A DNA stretch of 64,000 nucleotides, from assembly GCF_036347135.1 (NCBI RefSeq), contig NZ_CP108938.1, forward strand, positions 8,556,001 to 8,620,000, written 5' to 3'. Source of the DNA: Streptomyces sp. NBC_00775. GTDB taxonomy: Bacteria > Actinomycetota > Actinomycetes > Streptomycetales > Streptomycetaceae. Below, piece by piece: positions 33,966 through 41,052 of this stretch (its first letter is position 1; each line of letters starts with the position of its first letter). Under the pieces are notes generated by a model. It ran no database searches and was not told where the DNA came from. It saw only the letters and a list, made by a program, of their open reading frames with translations. The position numbers and the translations under genes were made by a program.

Positions 33966-34675
33966 CGCAGTGCCGTCGCCTCGATACCGAGCAGTTCCGC
34001 GAAGGCGCGTTCGCCCTCGGGGGTGACCTTGACCGCCCGCTCCGAGCCGATGCGTACGCACCAGCGCGCGTCCAGGGCGTGCCGGCACAGCGCCGCGCCG
34101 GCGGTGCCCGCGAGGTGGGGGCGGCGTTCGGTCCAGTCGAGGCAGGCTCGGGTGAGGGGGCGGCGGCCGGTACGGTCGAGGCCGATTCCCGCGGTGTCGA
34201 ACCACCTCAGTCCGGCGTCCGTGAGGGCGAATCCGGTGTCCTGGCGGAGCAGGCCCCGGTCGGTCAGGGCGTCGGTGAGGGCGATGCCGAGGCGTCCGGC
34301 GAGGTGGTCGTAACAGGTGCGGCCACGGGCCATCGCCGATCCGGCGCTGGACTCCCGGAGGGTGCGCGGGGGTTCGGCCGTGTTCGGTCTGACGTGGGCG
34401 GCGAGGTCTTCGACGAGCTGGGCGACGCGGGCGTCCGCGAGGCGTACGTAGCGGTGGCGTCCTTGCCGTTCCTCGCTGAGCAGTCCGCCTGCGACGAGTT
34501 TGCCGAGGTGTTCGCTTGTGGTGGACGGTGCGACTCCGGCGTGCCGGGCGAGTTCCCCGGCGGTCCAGGCCCGCCCGTCGAGCAACACCAGCAGAAACCC
34601 GGCCCGCGTCTCGTCCGCCATCAGCCCGGCCAATGCCGCCAGTCCTGGTCCCACCGGATCCTTCGGCCTCGTCAT
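33962..34675 (-). CDS. ArsR-family winged-helix regulator
   Basis: A 237-residue protein. The N-terminal winged helix (about 10-90) reads LAGLMADETRAGFLLVLLDG, LARHAGVAPSTTSEHLGKLVAGGLLSEERQGRHRYVRLAD (described). The C-terminal half (about 110-237) is an uncharacterised domain common in larger ArsR proteins, with DHLAGRLGIALTDALTDRGLL and CLDWTERRPHLAGTAGAALC. No clear metal-binding cysteine pair is present, so sensing of metals is unlikely. ATG at 34675 sits beside GAGGG; a GTG six codons earlier is possible. It precedes the DMT transporter gene on the same strand by about 100 bases and probably regulates it. Confidence 0.85.
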   Translation of the reverse strand: MTRPKDPVGPGLAALAGLMADETRAGFLLVLLDGRAWTAGELARHAGVAPSTTSEHLGKLVAGGLLSEERQGRHRYVRLADARVAQLVEDLAAHVRPNTAEPPRTLRESSAGSAMARGRTCYDHLAGRLGIALTDALTDRGLLRQDTGFALTDAGLRWFDTAGIGLDRTGRRPLTRACLDWTERRPHLAGTAGAALCRHALDARWCVRIGSERAVKVTPEGERAFAELLGIEATALR

Positions 34676-34775
34676 GCCCTCAGCATGCGACACGGACGCT
34701 TCGGCGTGGACCGAAAGGTCGTGGGTGGCTGTCCCATCGGTTGTGTGCCGGGTGCGGGTGGGTGGGGGCTGGTGC

Positions 34776-34834
34776 AAAAGATTGCGCAGTTCCCCGCGCC
34801 CCTTTTAGGGGCGCGGGGAACTGCGCAATCTTTT
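34776..34834. repeat. Dispersed hairpin repeat, copy A (bidirectional terminator-like)
   Basis: Perfect 27-base arms (34776-34802 and 34808-34834) around loop TTTTA. The arms begin AAAAGATTGCGCAG and end GCGCCCC. Flanks are also shared: the right side has a GGGGTCTGGGGGCGCAGCCCCC hairpin motif (about 34839-34861), and the left side has GCGGGTGGGTGGGGGCTGG. The same arms recur at 51669-51727 and 55516-55574. Located between the ArsR and TetR genes. Confidence 0.9.
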
Positions 34835-34864
34835 AGCGGGGGTCTGGGGGCGCAGCCCCCAGGA

Positions 34865-35506
34865 TCAGTCCCCCCGAGTCACCTGCGCGTACTGCACGGC
34901 CAACCCGTCCAGCAACGCACTGAGCCCCGTCTCAAAGGCCCGCTCGTCGATCTTCTCCTGCTGCTCGGCAAGGAGATGGGCCTGCCCGAGGTGGGGATAG
35001 TCGGCCGGATCGTACGCGCTCTCGTCGTCCACGAACCCCCCGGCGAACGAACCGAGCGCCGAGCCCATGATGAAGTACCGCATCAGCGCACCGATCGACG
35101 TGGCCTGGGCCGGAGGCCACCCCGCATCGACCATCGCACCGAACACCGCGTCGGCGAGCCGGAGCCCGGCCGGCCGCCGCCCGGGCCCGCGGGCGAGGAC
35201 AGGGACGATGTTCGGGTGGTCGCGCAGGGCCGCCCGGTAGGAGACGGCCCAGTCGTGCAGGGCGGTACGCCACTCCCGGCCGTCCTCGAACATCGACAGA
35301 TCGACCTGCGCGCTGACCGAGTCCGCCACCGCCTCCAGGATCTGGTCCTTGGTGCGGAAGTGGTTGTAGAGGGACGGCCCGCTCACCCCCAGCTCGGCCG
35401 CGAGCCGACGCGTCGAGACGGCCGGCAGGCCCTCGGCGTCCACCAGTGCCCGTGCCGTCTCGACGATGCGGTCGGTGCTGAGGAGGGGCTTGCGCGGTCG
35501 GGCCAT
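34865..35506 (-). CDS. TetR-family regulator of acyl-CoA dehydrogenase and ALDH/ADH genes
   Basis: A 213-residue regulator. The HTH (about 10-55) includes IVETARALVDAEGLPAVSTRRLAAELGVSGPSLYNHFRTKDQ (described), followed by a TetR_C_33-like domain. ATG at 35506 gives the usual MARPRKPLLS start; an ATG three codons earlier is equally possible, and no ribosome site is seen, so the transcript may be leaderless. It is divergent from the acyl-CoA dehydrogenase gene, and the 139-bp gap holds the palindrome AAACTAGC-AGT-GCTAATTT. The same palindrome precedes the aldehyde/alcohol dehydrogenase operon, so this repressor probably controls both. Confidence 0.9.
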   Translation of the reverse strand: MARPRKPLLSTDRIVETARALVDAEGLPAVSTRRLAAELGVSGPSLYNHFRTKDQILEAVADSVSAQVDLSMFEDGREWRTALHDWAVSYRAALRDHPNIVPVLARGPGRRPAGLRLADAVFGAMVDAGWPPAQATSIGALMRYFIMGSALGSFAGGFVDDESAYDPADYPHLGQAHLLAEQQEKIDERAFETGLSALLDGLAVQYAQVTRGD

Positions 35507-35532
35507 GGCGCACATAGTAGGGCTGCATACAG

Positions 35533-35551
35533 AAACTAGCAGTGCTAATTT
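35533..35551. promoter_or_regulatory. Operator AAACTAkC-N3-GCTArTTT, copy 2
   Basis: AAACTAGCAGTGCTAATTT, 27 bases from the tetR start and 95 bases from the acyl-CoA dehydrogenase start. Same design as the site at 30252-30270. Confidence 0.7.
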
Positions 35552-35645
35552 AAATGTACAGCTTTCCTTGGTGCGGCTTTCCCTGTACGGCCTTCCCCGT
35601 ACGGCTTCGAAAGCCGCAGTCCGTCTATCTGTGGGGTGACTCGGC

Positions 35646-36797
35646 ATGAACCTGGAGCTCAGCGAGGAGCAGACCGCCGTCCGGCAGCTCGCCAAGGACT
35701 TCGTGGCCCGCGAGATCGCCCCTCATGTCATCGAGTGGGACCGCGCCGAGGAAGTCGACCGGTCCATCGTGAAGAAGCTCGGAGAGGTCGGCTTCCTCGG
35801 GCTCACCGTCGACGAGGAGTACGGCGGCAGCGGCGGCGACCACCTCGCGTACTGCCTGGTCACGGAGGAACTGGGCCGTGGCGACTCCTCCGTGCGCGGG
35901 ATCGTCTCCGTCTCGCTGGGGCTGGTCGCCAAGTCGATCGCGTACTGGGGGAGTGAGGAGCAGAAGCGCCGGTGGCTGCCGGGGCTGACCTCCGGCGAGC
36001 ACGTCGGCTGCTTCGGGCTCACCGAACCCGGCACCGGCTCGGACGCGGGCCAGCTGTCGACCAAGGCCGTGCGCGACGGCGACGACTACGTCATCAACGG
36101 CACCAAGATGTTCATCACGAACGGCACCTGGGCCGATGTCGTGCTGCTCTTCGCCCGGTCGACCGACGCGCCGGGCCACAAGGGCGTCTCCGCCTTCCTC
36201 GTCCCGACGGACACCCCGGGACTGTCCCGTCGCACCATCCACGGCAAGCTCGGTCTGCGCGGACAAGCCACCGCCGAGCTGGTCTTCGAGGACGTACGGG
36301 TGCCCGCGAGCGCCATGATGGCGCCCGAGGGCAAGGGGTTCGCCGTGGCCATGTCCGCGCTCGCCAAGGGGCGGATGTCCGTGGCCGCGGGCTGCGTCGG
36401 CATCGCCCAGGCGGCACTGGACGCGGCGGTGACGTACGCGACCCAGCGCGAGCAGTTCGGGAAGACCATCGCGCACCACCAGCTCGTACAGGAGCTGATC
36501 AGCGACATCGCCGTCGACGTGGACGCGGCGCGGCTGCTGACCTGGCGGGTCGCCGATCTCATCGACCGGGGGCTGCCGTTCACCACGGAGTCCTCGAAGG
36601 CCAAGCTCTTCGCCTCCGAGGCCGCCGTGCGCGCCGCGAACAACGCCCTCCAGGTCTTCGGCGGCTACGGCTACATCGACGAGTACCCGGCGGGGAAGCT
36701 GCTGCGCGACGCCCGCGTGATGACCCTCTACGAGGGCACCAGTCAGATCCAGAAGCTGGTCATAGGGCGGGCGCTGACGGGGGTTTCGGCGTTCTGA
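35646..36797 (+). CDS. Acyl-CoA dehydrogenase
   Basis: A 383-residue flavoenzyme catalysing the first alpha,beta-desaturation of an acyl-CoA in beta-oxidation. Features: AKDFVAREIAP, FGLTEPGTGSD (FAD and substrate loop), ITNGTWADVVLLF, REQFGKTIAHHQLVQ, LQVFGGYGYIDEYP and catalytic Glu363 in MTLYEGTSQIQ. The position of the catalytic base fits short-chain or butyryl-CoA dehydrogenases. The weak GTGACTCGGC region precedes the ATG, so the ribosome site is poor. It is divergent from its probable repressor. Electrons would go to ETF. Confidence 0.95.
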   Translation: MNLELSEEQTAVRQLAKDFVAREIAPHVIEWDRAEEVDRSIVKKLGEVGFLGLTVDEEYGGSGGDHLAYCLVTEELGRGDSSVRGIVSVSLGLVAKSIAYWGSEEQKRRWLPGLTSGEHVGCFGLTEPGTGSDAGQLSTKAVRDGDDYVINGTKMFITNGTWADVVLLFARSTDAPGHKGVSAFLVPTDTPGLSRRTIHGKLGLRGQATAELVFEDVRVPASAMMAPEGKGFAVAMSALAKGRMSVAAGCVGIAQAALDAAVTYATQREQFGKTIAHHQLVQELISDIAVDVDAARLLTWRVADLIDRGLPFTTESSKAKLFASEAAVRAANNALQVFGGYGYIDEYPAGKLLRDARVMTLYEGTSQIQKLVIGRALTGVSAF

Positions 36798-36822
36798 GGG
36801 ACCACGTGCCGAGTCGCTGGCT

Positions 36823-36862
36823 GACTGGGTGACTGGGTGACTGGGTGACTGGGTGGCTGGGT
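36823..36862. repeat. 8-bp tandem repeat (GACTGGGT)n
   Basis: Four exact GACTGGGT copies and one GGCTGGGT in a row, continuing in degenerate form (TGACTGAG copies) to about 36893. It lies 25 bases after the acyl-CoA dehydrogenase stop in a non-coding gap. Likely variable in copy number. Confidence 0.85.
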
Positions 36863-36910
36863 GACGGGGGCTTGGTGACTGAGTGACTGAGTACGTGCCT
36901 GAGTATTTCG

Positions 36911-36936
36911 GCGGATGTGGCCGCGGCCACATCCGC
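36911..36936. promoter_or_regulatory. 26-bp perfect palindrome without spacer
   Basis: GCGGATGTGGCCG is followed directly by its exact complement CGGCCACATCCGC. It ends 13 bases before the YiaAB-family start. It may be a hairpin terminator for the upstream gene (no T-run) or an operator; location so near the start codon suggests translational or transcriptional control of the next gene. Confidence 0.65.
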
Positions 36937-36949
36937 CGACCCTTGTCCC

Positions 36950-37204
36950 ATGAGTGAGACACCGGTCAAGCAGCAGAACACGGCCGCCTTCTACGGTCAG
37001 GCCGTGGCCTCTTTCTCGGTCGCCATGGCGGCGACCGCCCTCGGCATCTTCAAACTCCAGGCGGACGCCTGGGTGCGCGCCTTCCTGGCCATCGCCGTCC
37101 TCTACTTGGTGACGTCGTCCTTCACGCTGGCCAAGGTGATCCGTGACCGTCAGGACGCGGGCCGGCCCGGCGGGCGGGTGTACGACCCCTTCGAGAAGCT
37201 CTGA
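36950..37204 (+). CDS. YiaA/YiaB-family two-helix membrane protein
   Basis: An 84-residue inner membrane protein with two helices (about 17-36, AVASFSVAMAATALGIF; 42-62, VRAFLAIAVLYLVTSSFTL) and a conserved NTAAFYGQA start, matching the YiaAB two-helix domain. The C-terminal tail RDRQDAGRPGGRVYDPFEKL is cytoplasmic-looking. Function of the family is unknown. No ribosome site is visible before the ATG at 36950; a GTG/ATG 11 codons earlier would lie inside the palindrome. Confidence 0.8.
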   Translation: MSETPVKQQNTAAFYGQAVASFSVAMAATALGIFKLQADAWVRAFLAIAVLYLVTSSFTLAKVIRDRQDAGRPGGRVYDPFEKL

Positions 37205-37221
37205 GCGAGTTTCGAGCCGTG

Positions 37222-37250
37222 CTGAGCGGGCACTCTAAGCGCCCGCTCAG
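37222..37250 (+). terminator. 10-bp hairpin overlapping a TetR operator
   Basis: CTGAGCGGGC (37222-37231) and its exact complement GCCCGCTCAG (37241-37250) with a 9-base loop, 18 bases after the YiaAB-family stop. The right arm is also half of the operator below. It may end the upstream transcript. Confidence 0.5.
37235..37250. promoter_or_regulatory. Operator CTAAGCG-N2-yGCTyAG, copy 1
   Basis: CTAAGCGCCCGCTCAG, 50 bases before the TetR start. It matches the site CTAAGCGACTGCTTAG at 38454 upstream of the MaoC gene at 13 of 16 bases, with identical spacing. Confidence 0.6.
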
Positions 37251-37299
37251 GTTCGGGGGTATGGTGTTCACCCTGGCAGTGGAGAAGGGGCGAACAGCG

Positions 37300-37926
37300 A
37301 TGAGTACGGCGGAGGAGACGGCCGGCGGCGATATGCAGCCGTGGGCCGAGGTCACCCCGGACGCGGCCCGGCGGCTGCTCGTCGCCGCCGTGGAGGCCTT
37401 CGCCGAGCGCGGATACCACGCGACGACGACCCGGGACATCGCGGGCCGCGCGGGCATGAGCCCGGCCGCGCTCTACATCCACTACAAGACCAAGGAAGAG
37501 CTGCTTCACCGGATCAGCCGGATCGGCCACGAAAAGGCACTGGAAATCCTGCAGACGGCCGCCCAGAGGGACGGCAGCCCGACGGAGCGCCTTGCCGACG
37601 CCGTGAGCTCCTTCGTCCGCTGGCACGCCGGCGGGCGCACCACCGCACGGGTGGTGCAGTACGAACTGGACTCGCTGGGCCCGGACGCCCGCGCCGAGAT
37701 CCTCGCCCTGCGCCGCCAGGTCGACGCCGAGGTGCGCGGGATCATCCAGGACGGCGTGGCGGCGGGCGACTTCGACGTGCCGGACGTACCGGGCACCACC
37801 CTCGCCGTGCTGTCGCTGTGCATCGACGTCGCCCGCTGGTTCAACGTCGACGGCCCCCGCACCCCCGACGAGGTCGGCGCGCTCTACGCCGACCTCGTGC
37901 TGCGGATGGTCGGGGCCAAGCAATAG
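37300..37926 (+). CDS. TetR-family regulator, probably of the MaoC hydratase
   Basis: A 208-residue protein with HTH at about 20-66 (ARRLLVAAVEAFAERGYHATTTRDIAGRAGMSPAALYIHYKTKEELL, described) and a TetR_C-like domain ending SLCIDVARWFNVDGPRTPDEV. ATG at 37300 follows GGAGAAGGGGCGAACAGCG; an ATG at 37261 is possible. It converges with maoC, 40 bases apart. Matching palindromes lie before both genes, so it likely represses itself and maoC, responding to an acyl-CoA. Confidence 0.92.
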   Translation: MSTAEETAGGDMQPWAEVTPDAARRLLVAAVEAFAERGYHATTTRDIAGRAGMSPAALYIHYKTKEELLHRISRIGHEKALEILQTAAQRDGSPTERLADAVSSFVRWHAGGRTTARVVQYELDSLGPDARAEILALRRQVDAEVRGIIQDGVAAGDFDVPDVPGTTLAVLSLCIDVARWFNVDGPRTPDEVGALYADLVLRMVGAKQ

Positions 37927-37966
37927 TCCCGACCGGGTGCGAGCGGGGGCCCGGGCCGAGCCTCGT

Positions 37967-38428
37967 TCAGAGGTAGTACCGCGACACCGACTCCGCGACG
38001 CACACGGGCTTGTCGCCGCCCTCGCGCTCCACGGTGAAGGCCACGGACACCTGTACGCCGCCGGGTACGTCGTCGACGCCCGTGATCTGCGCGGTGGCGC
38101 GCAGCCGCGAGCCGACCGGCACGGGGGCGGGGAAGCGGACCTTGTTCGTGCCGTAGTTGACGCCCATCTTCACGCCCTCGACCTTGATCAGCTGCGGGCC
38201 GAAGAGCGGGAGCAGCGACAGGGTGAGATAGCCGTGCGCGATCGTCGTGCCGAAGGGGCCCGCCGCGGCCTTCTCGGGGTCCACGTGGATCCACTGGTGA
38301 TCACCGGTCGCCTCGGCGAAGAGGTCGATCCGCTTCTGCTCGATCTCGACCCAGTCGGTGTACCCCAACTGCTCGCCCACGGCGCTGCGCAGCTCGTCGA
38401 CCGTCGCGAACGTCCTCGGCTCTGCCAT
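37967..38428 (-). CDS. MaoC-family (R)-specific enoyl-CoA hydratase
   Basis: A 153-residue single hot-dog protein. The hydratase motif is FAEATGDHQWIHVDPEKAAAGPFGTTIAHGYLTLSLLP (about 37-75), with catalytic Asp and His in GDHQWIH. It adds water to a trans-2-enoyl-CoA. ATG at 38428 has GGGAGG upstream; longer readings to 38491 run across the operator. It is divergent from soxR and convergent with the TetR gene. Confidence 0.93.
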   Translation of the reverse strand: MAEPRTFATVDELRSAVGEQLGYTDWVEIEQKRIDLFAEATGDHQWIHVDPEKAAAGPFGTTIAHGYLTLSLLPLFGPQLIKVEGVKMGVNYGTNKVRFPAPVPVGSRLRATAQITGVDDVPGGVQVSVAFTVEREGGDKPVCVAESVSRYYL

Positions 38429-38453
38429 GTCCTGGCCTCCCATATCTCCATGC

Positions 38454-38469
38454 CTAAGCGACTGCTTAG
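38454..38469. promoter_or_regulatory. Operator CTAAGCG-N2-yGCTyAG, copy 2
   Basis: CTAAGCGACTGCTTAG, flanked by ATGC and CAT that extend the symmetry. It sits 26 bases before maoC and 66 bases before soxR in their divergent gap, so binding could also influence soxR. Confidence 0.65.
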
Positions 38470-38534
38470 CATGGTCGGACGCGGAGCGCATGTCAACGGA
38501 CCGGGCGTGTGACGAAGTAGGTAGGGTTGGAGGG

Positions 38535-39068
38535 GTGCCCCAGATCCCTGAGAAGATCCACGAGCTGACCGTCGGCCAGCTGTCGGCCCGCAGCGGCGCC
38601 GCCGTCTCCGCCCTGCACTTCTACGAGTCCAAGGGCCTCATCAGCAGCCGCCGCACCACGGGAAACCAGCGCCGCTACCACCGCGACGCACTGCGCCGTG
38701 TCGCCTTCGTCCGTGCCGCGCAACGCGTCGGCATCCCGCTCGCGACCATCCGCGAGGCCCTCGCCGAACTCCCCGAGGAGCGCACCCCGACGCGCGAGGA
38801 CTGGGCCCGCCTCTCGGAGGCCTGGCGTTCCGAACTCGACGAGCGCATCAAGCAGTTGGGCAGGCTGCGGGATCACCTGACCGACTGCATCGGCTGCGGG
38901 TGTCTGTCCCTGGAGAACTGTGTCCTGTCCAACCCGGACGACGCCTTCGGCGAACGCCTGACCGGCTCCCGGCTCATGGTGGAACGCGCGCGCTCCACCG
39001 GCAGCGCGGCCAGGACCGACGCCGCCGGTCCCGCCGCCGGCCAGAAGGAGCCCGAGGACTGCCGCTGA
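38535..39068 (+). CDS. soxR: Redox-sensing activator SoxR (MerR family, [2Fe-2S])
   Basis: A 177-residue regulator. The MerR HTH is ELTVGQLSARSGAAVSALHFYESKGLISSRRTTGNQRRY (about 10-48). A dimerisation helix follows, then the cluster motif CIGCGCLSLENC (Cys118, 121, 123, 129). Oxidation of the [2Fe-2S] cluster by redox-cycling compounds switches on target genes; in S. coelicolor the homologue (SCO1697) responds to its own actinorhodin. GTG at 38535 gives MPQIPEKIHEL, the start I recall for relatives; GGAGG is very close to it. No SoxR box was noticed elsewhere in the window, so targets lie outside. Confidence 0.95.
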   Translation: MPQIPEKIHELTVGQLSARSGAAVSALHFYESKGLISSRRTTGNQRRYHRDALRRVAFVRAAQRVGIPLATIREALAELPEERTPTREDWARLSEAWRSELDERIKQLGRLRDHLTDCIGCGCLSLENCVLSNPDDAFGERLTGSRLMVERARSTGSAARTDAAGPAAGQKEPEDCR

Positions 39069-39095
39069 ACGGCGCCCCGGGCTCCGTACGCCCCA

Positions 39096-40166
39096 CTACT
39101 CGAACTCCGTGCCGCCCTTCCGCGTCAGATACGCCGGACTGACCGCCTTGGCTATCGCCCGGCCGCCCGTCACCGGGCTGTACCGCTCGGCTGCCGGGCG
39201 GATGACGACACCCTCGCGCAGATGCAGCTCGCGGCCGGAGACGGTCTCCCGCCCCGAGGCGACCTCCAGGACGCGCTCGATGTCGTACGGGCCCTCGTAC
39301 AGCCGTGGCACCAGCGGGAGTTCGCCCTCCAGCAGCGCTGCCGGGTCCAGCCACCGGACCTCGCCGTCGATCTCCGCGGACACGTCGAACACGGCGTAAC
39401 CGAGCGTCTGGCGGCGGCCGTCGGCGCCGTACGTCAGGTCCTGTACGCCCGCTCCGTACACCTCGCCGAAGATCCCGACCCGGCGCGCACCGAGCCGCTC
39501 GGCGAGCCGGGCCGCGGCCTCCGCGACCCCGTGGCCGTGGACGGCCCGCCAGTACAGATTGCGCGGGTCCTCCTTCAGCGCGAGGGACTTGGCGCCGAAG
39601 CCCTTCGACGAGACGTGTACGCGACCGCCCTCGTCGGCGACGTACGTCAGCAGACAGGCCGAGCCGTGCAGCTTCTCGGTCAGGACGACGGGCTCGCCGG
39701 GGGTGAAGATGTCCGGGTAGCGCTGGATGTTCTCGATGTCGACCCAGGGCAGCAGATCGGGCGCGGACTCGACCTCGCCGCTCATCGTGGGCGGGATCGG
39801 CGGCACCCATTTGACGATGCCGAGCACTTCGGCGAAGTCCGTGCCGTCCTCGGCGGCCTGCGCCAGATCGACGTCCGCCAGCGCCTTCGGGCGGCACACG
39901 AGCCCCTGCGACAGCTCACCGCGCAGCCGTACGGCCCTGACCCGGTCCGAGGCGCTTCCCGCGAGGCGCCCGGTCAGACCCAGCTCCTCGATCAGCCCGG
40001 CCGGGAGCACGGACTGCTCCGGGATGTAGACGGCCCGCTCGCCAGTGCGGTAGGCGCCCTTGGCGACGACGGCCCGGTACAGGCCCACCTGGGCCAGTTC
40101 GAGCGCGTCGGCGTTCGGATGCTCGTGGATGGTCAGCACTTCGGCGGTGACGCGCAGCGTCGACAT
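39096..40166 (-). CDS. RNA ligase, Rnl5 (Deinococcus DraRnl) type
   Basis: A 356-residue ATP-dependent ligase. An N-terminal OB-like module (about 1-120, STLRVTAEVLTIHEHPNADALELAQVG) precedes the nucleotidyltransferase domain. Motif I is EKLHGSA with AMP-accepting Lys165, motif III is VGIFGEVYG, motif IV is EGVVIRP and motif V is AIAKAVSP. N-terminal placement of the extra module is the mark of the Deinococcus DraRnl clade, which seals 3'-OH/5'-phosphate nicks in duplex RNA. ATG at 40166 has GAGGAG five bases upstream. No partner kinase, phosphatase or RtcB gene is nearby. Its cellular RNA target is unknown. Confidence 0.88.
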   Translation of the reverse strand: MSTLRVTAEVLTIHEHPNADALELAQVGLYRAVVAKGAYRTGERAVYIPEQSVLPAGLIEELGLTGRLAGSASDRVRAVRLRGELSQGLVCRPKALADVDLAQAAEDGTDFAEVLGIVKWVPPIPPTMSGEVESAPDLLPWVDIENIQRYPDIFTPGEPVVLTEKLHGSACLLTYVADEGGRVHVSSKGFGAKSLALKEDPRNLYWRAVHGHGVAEAAARLAERLGARRVGIFGEVYGAGVQDLTYGADGRRQTLGYAVFDVSAEIDGEVRWLDPAALLEGELPLVPRLYEGPYDIERVLEVASGRETVSGRELHLREGVVIRPAAERYSPVTGGRAIAKAVSPAYLTRKGGTEFE

Positions 40167-40317
40167 CGGCACTCCTCGGGGTTCCTCAGCTGGGTTTCAT
40201 CGCCCCAACTGTCCTCACGGGAATGGGGTGGAGCGAGCGGATTAGCGGCTGGTAGCGTCGGGATCTTCGGCCCGCGGCGACGACGCACGGCACGGAGTCC
40301 TGAGGGGACCGACTCCC

Positions 40318-41052
40318 ATGACCTCAGCCGCCCTTGAGGCCGCCCTCGCGGACATCGACACGGTCTTCCACGGCTTCGCCAGCCCGGACGAGGCCGGTTG
40401 CGGGCGCTGTCACCTGCCCGAGGAGACCGCGTTCTTGCGCACTCCGGACATCCGCATGCCGTTGGACGTGCTGGAGCGGTTCCTGTACGAGGTCTCCGAC
40501 CACTTCGACGATCATGCCGCGGCGATGCGTCGGCTGCTGCCGCAGGCGGCGCGGGCGATGGCCGACGGGAGTCTCGGCGGATCCTCCCGGGGAGCCCACG
40601 GGCTCATCTGGGTGAACTGGCGCTCCTGGCCGGCCGATCAGGCCCGGGCCATCGACACGTTCCTCCAGGCCTGGTGGCAGGACGTCCTCTCGACGCCGCG
40701 ACCGCCACACCCCGTCAAGAACGTCTTCGAGACCTGCACCACGATCGCCGGGACGGTGACCCCCTTCCTCGCCGGATGGCACCGGCAGCCGTCGGCCGAG
40801 ACCCACCTCGTGCGGTGCGCGGACGACTGGATCTACGACCTGATCAGCGACTGCTCACCCTTCGCCTGGTGGGGGCCCGACGCCGAGGACGAGGCCGTCG
40901 CCGAGCTCAAGGACTGGCTGTCCCGGCACGCCGCCGACCGCCTCCGCGCCCAGGGCGAGCCCGACCTCGCCCTCCGCGCCGAACTCCTCGCCCTGCCCTA
41001 CGACGAGCGCTGGGCCCACCCGTACTGGACCAACCCCTCCGCCACCAGCTGA
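40318..41052 (+). CDS. Uncharacterised protein, cytoplasmic
   Basis: A 244-residue soluble protein. It is rich in Trp and His, with CGRCHLPEET near residue 28, SDHFDDHAAAMRRLLP, GLIWVNWRSWPADQARAIDTFLQAWW and CADDWIYDLISDCSPFAWWGPD. No known domain is recognised; the Cys-x2-Cys-His near the N-terminus could bind metal. The ATG follows GAGGGGACC. The gene begins about 150 bases from the divergent RNA ligase start, so the two share an upstream region. Its last 55 bases overlap the convergent BKACE gene. Confidence 0.78.
   Translation: MTSAALEAALADIDTVFHGFASPDEAGCGRCHLPEETAFLRTPDIRMPLDVLERFLYEVSDHFDDHAAAMRRLLPQAARAMADGSLGGSSRGAHGLIWVNWRSWPADQARAIDTFLQAWWQDVLSTPRPPHPVKNVFETCTTIAGTVTPFLAGWHRQPSAETHLVRCADDWIYDLISDCSPFAWWGPDAEDEAVAELKDWLSRHAADRLRAQGEPDLALRAELLALPYDERWAHPYWTNPSATS

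Noticed and set aside
34776..34834. Transposon terminal repeats
   Set aside because: Arms are separated by only five bases, no transposase ORF lies nearby and no target duplication is seen; a terminator-like repeat fits better.
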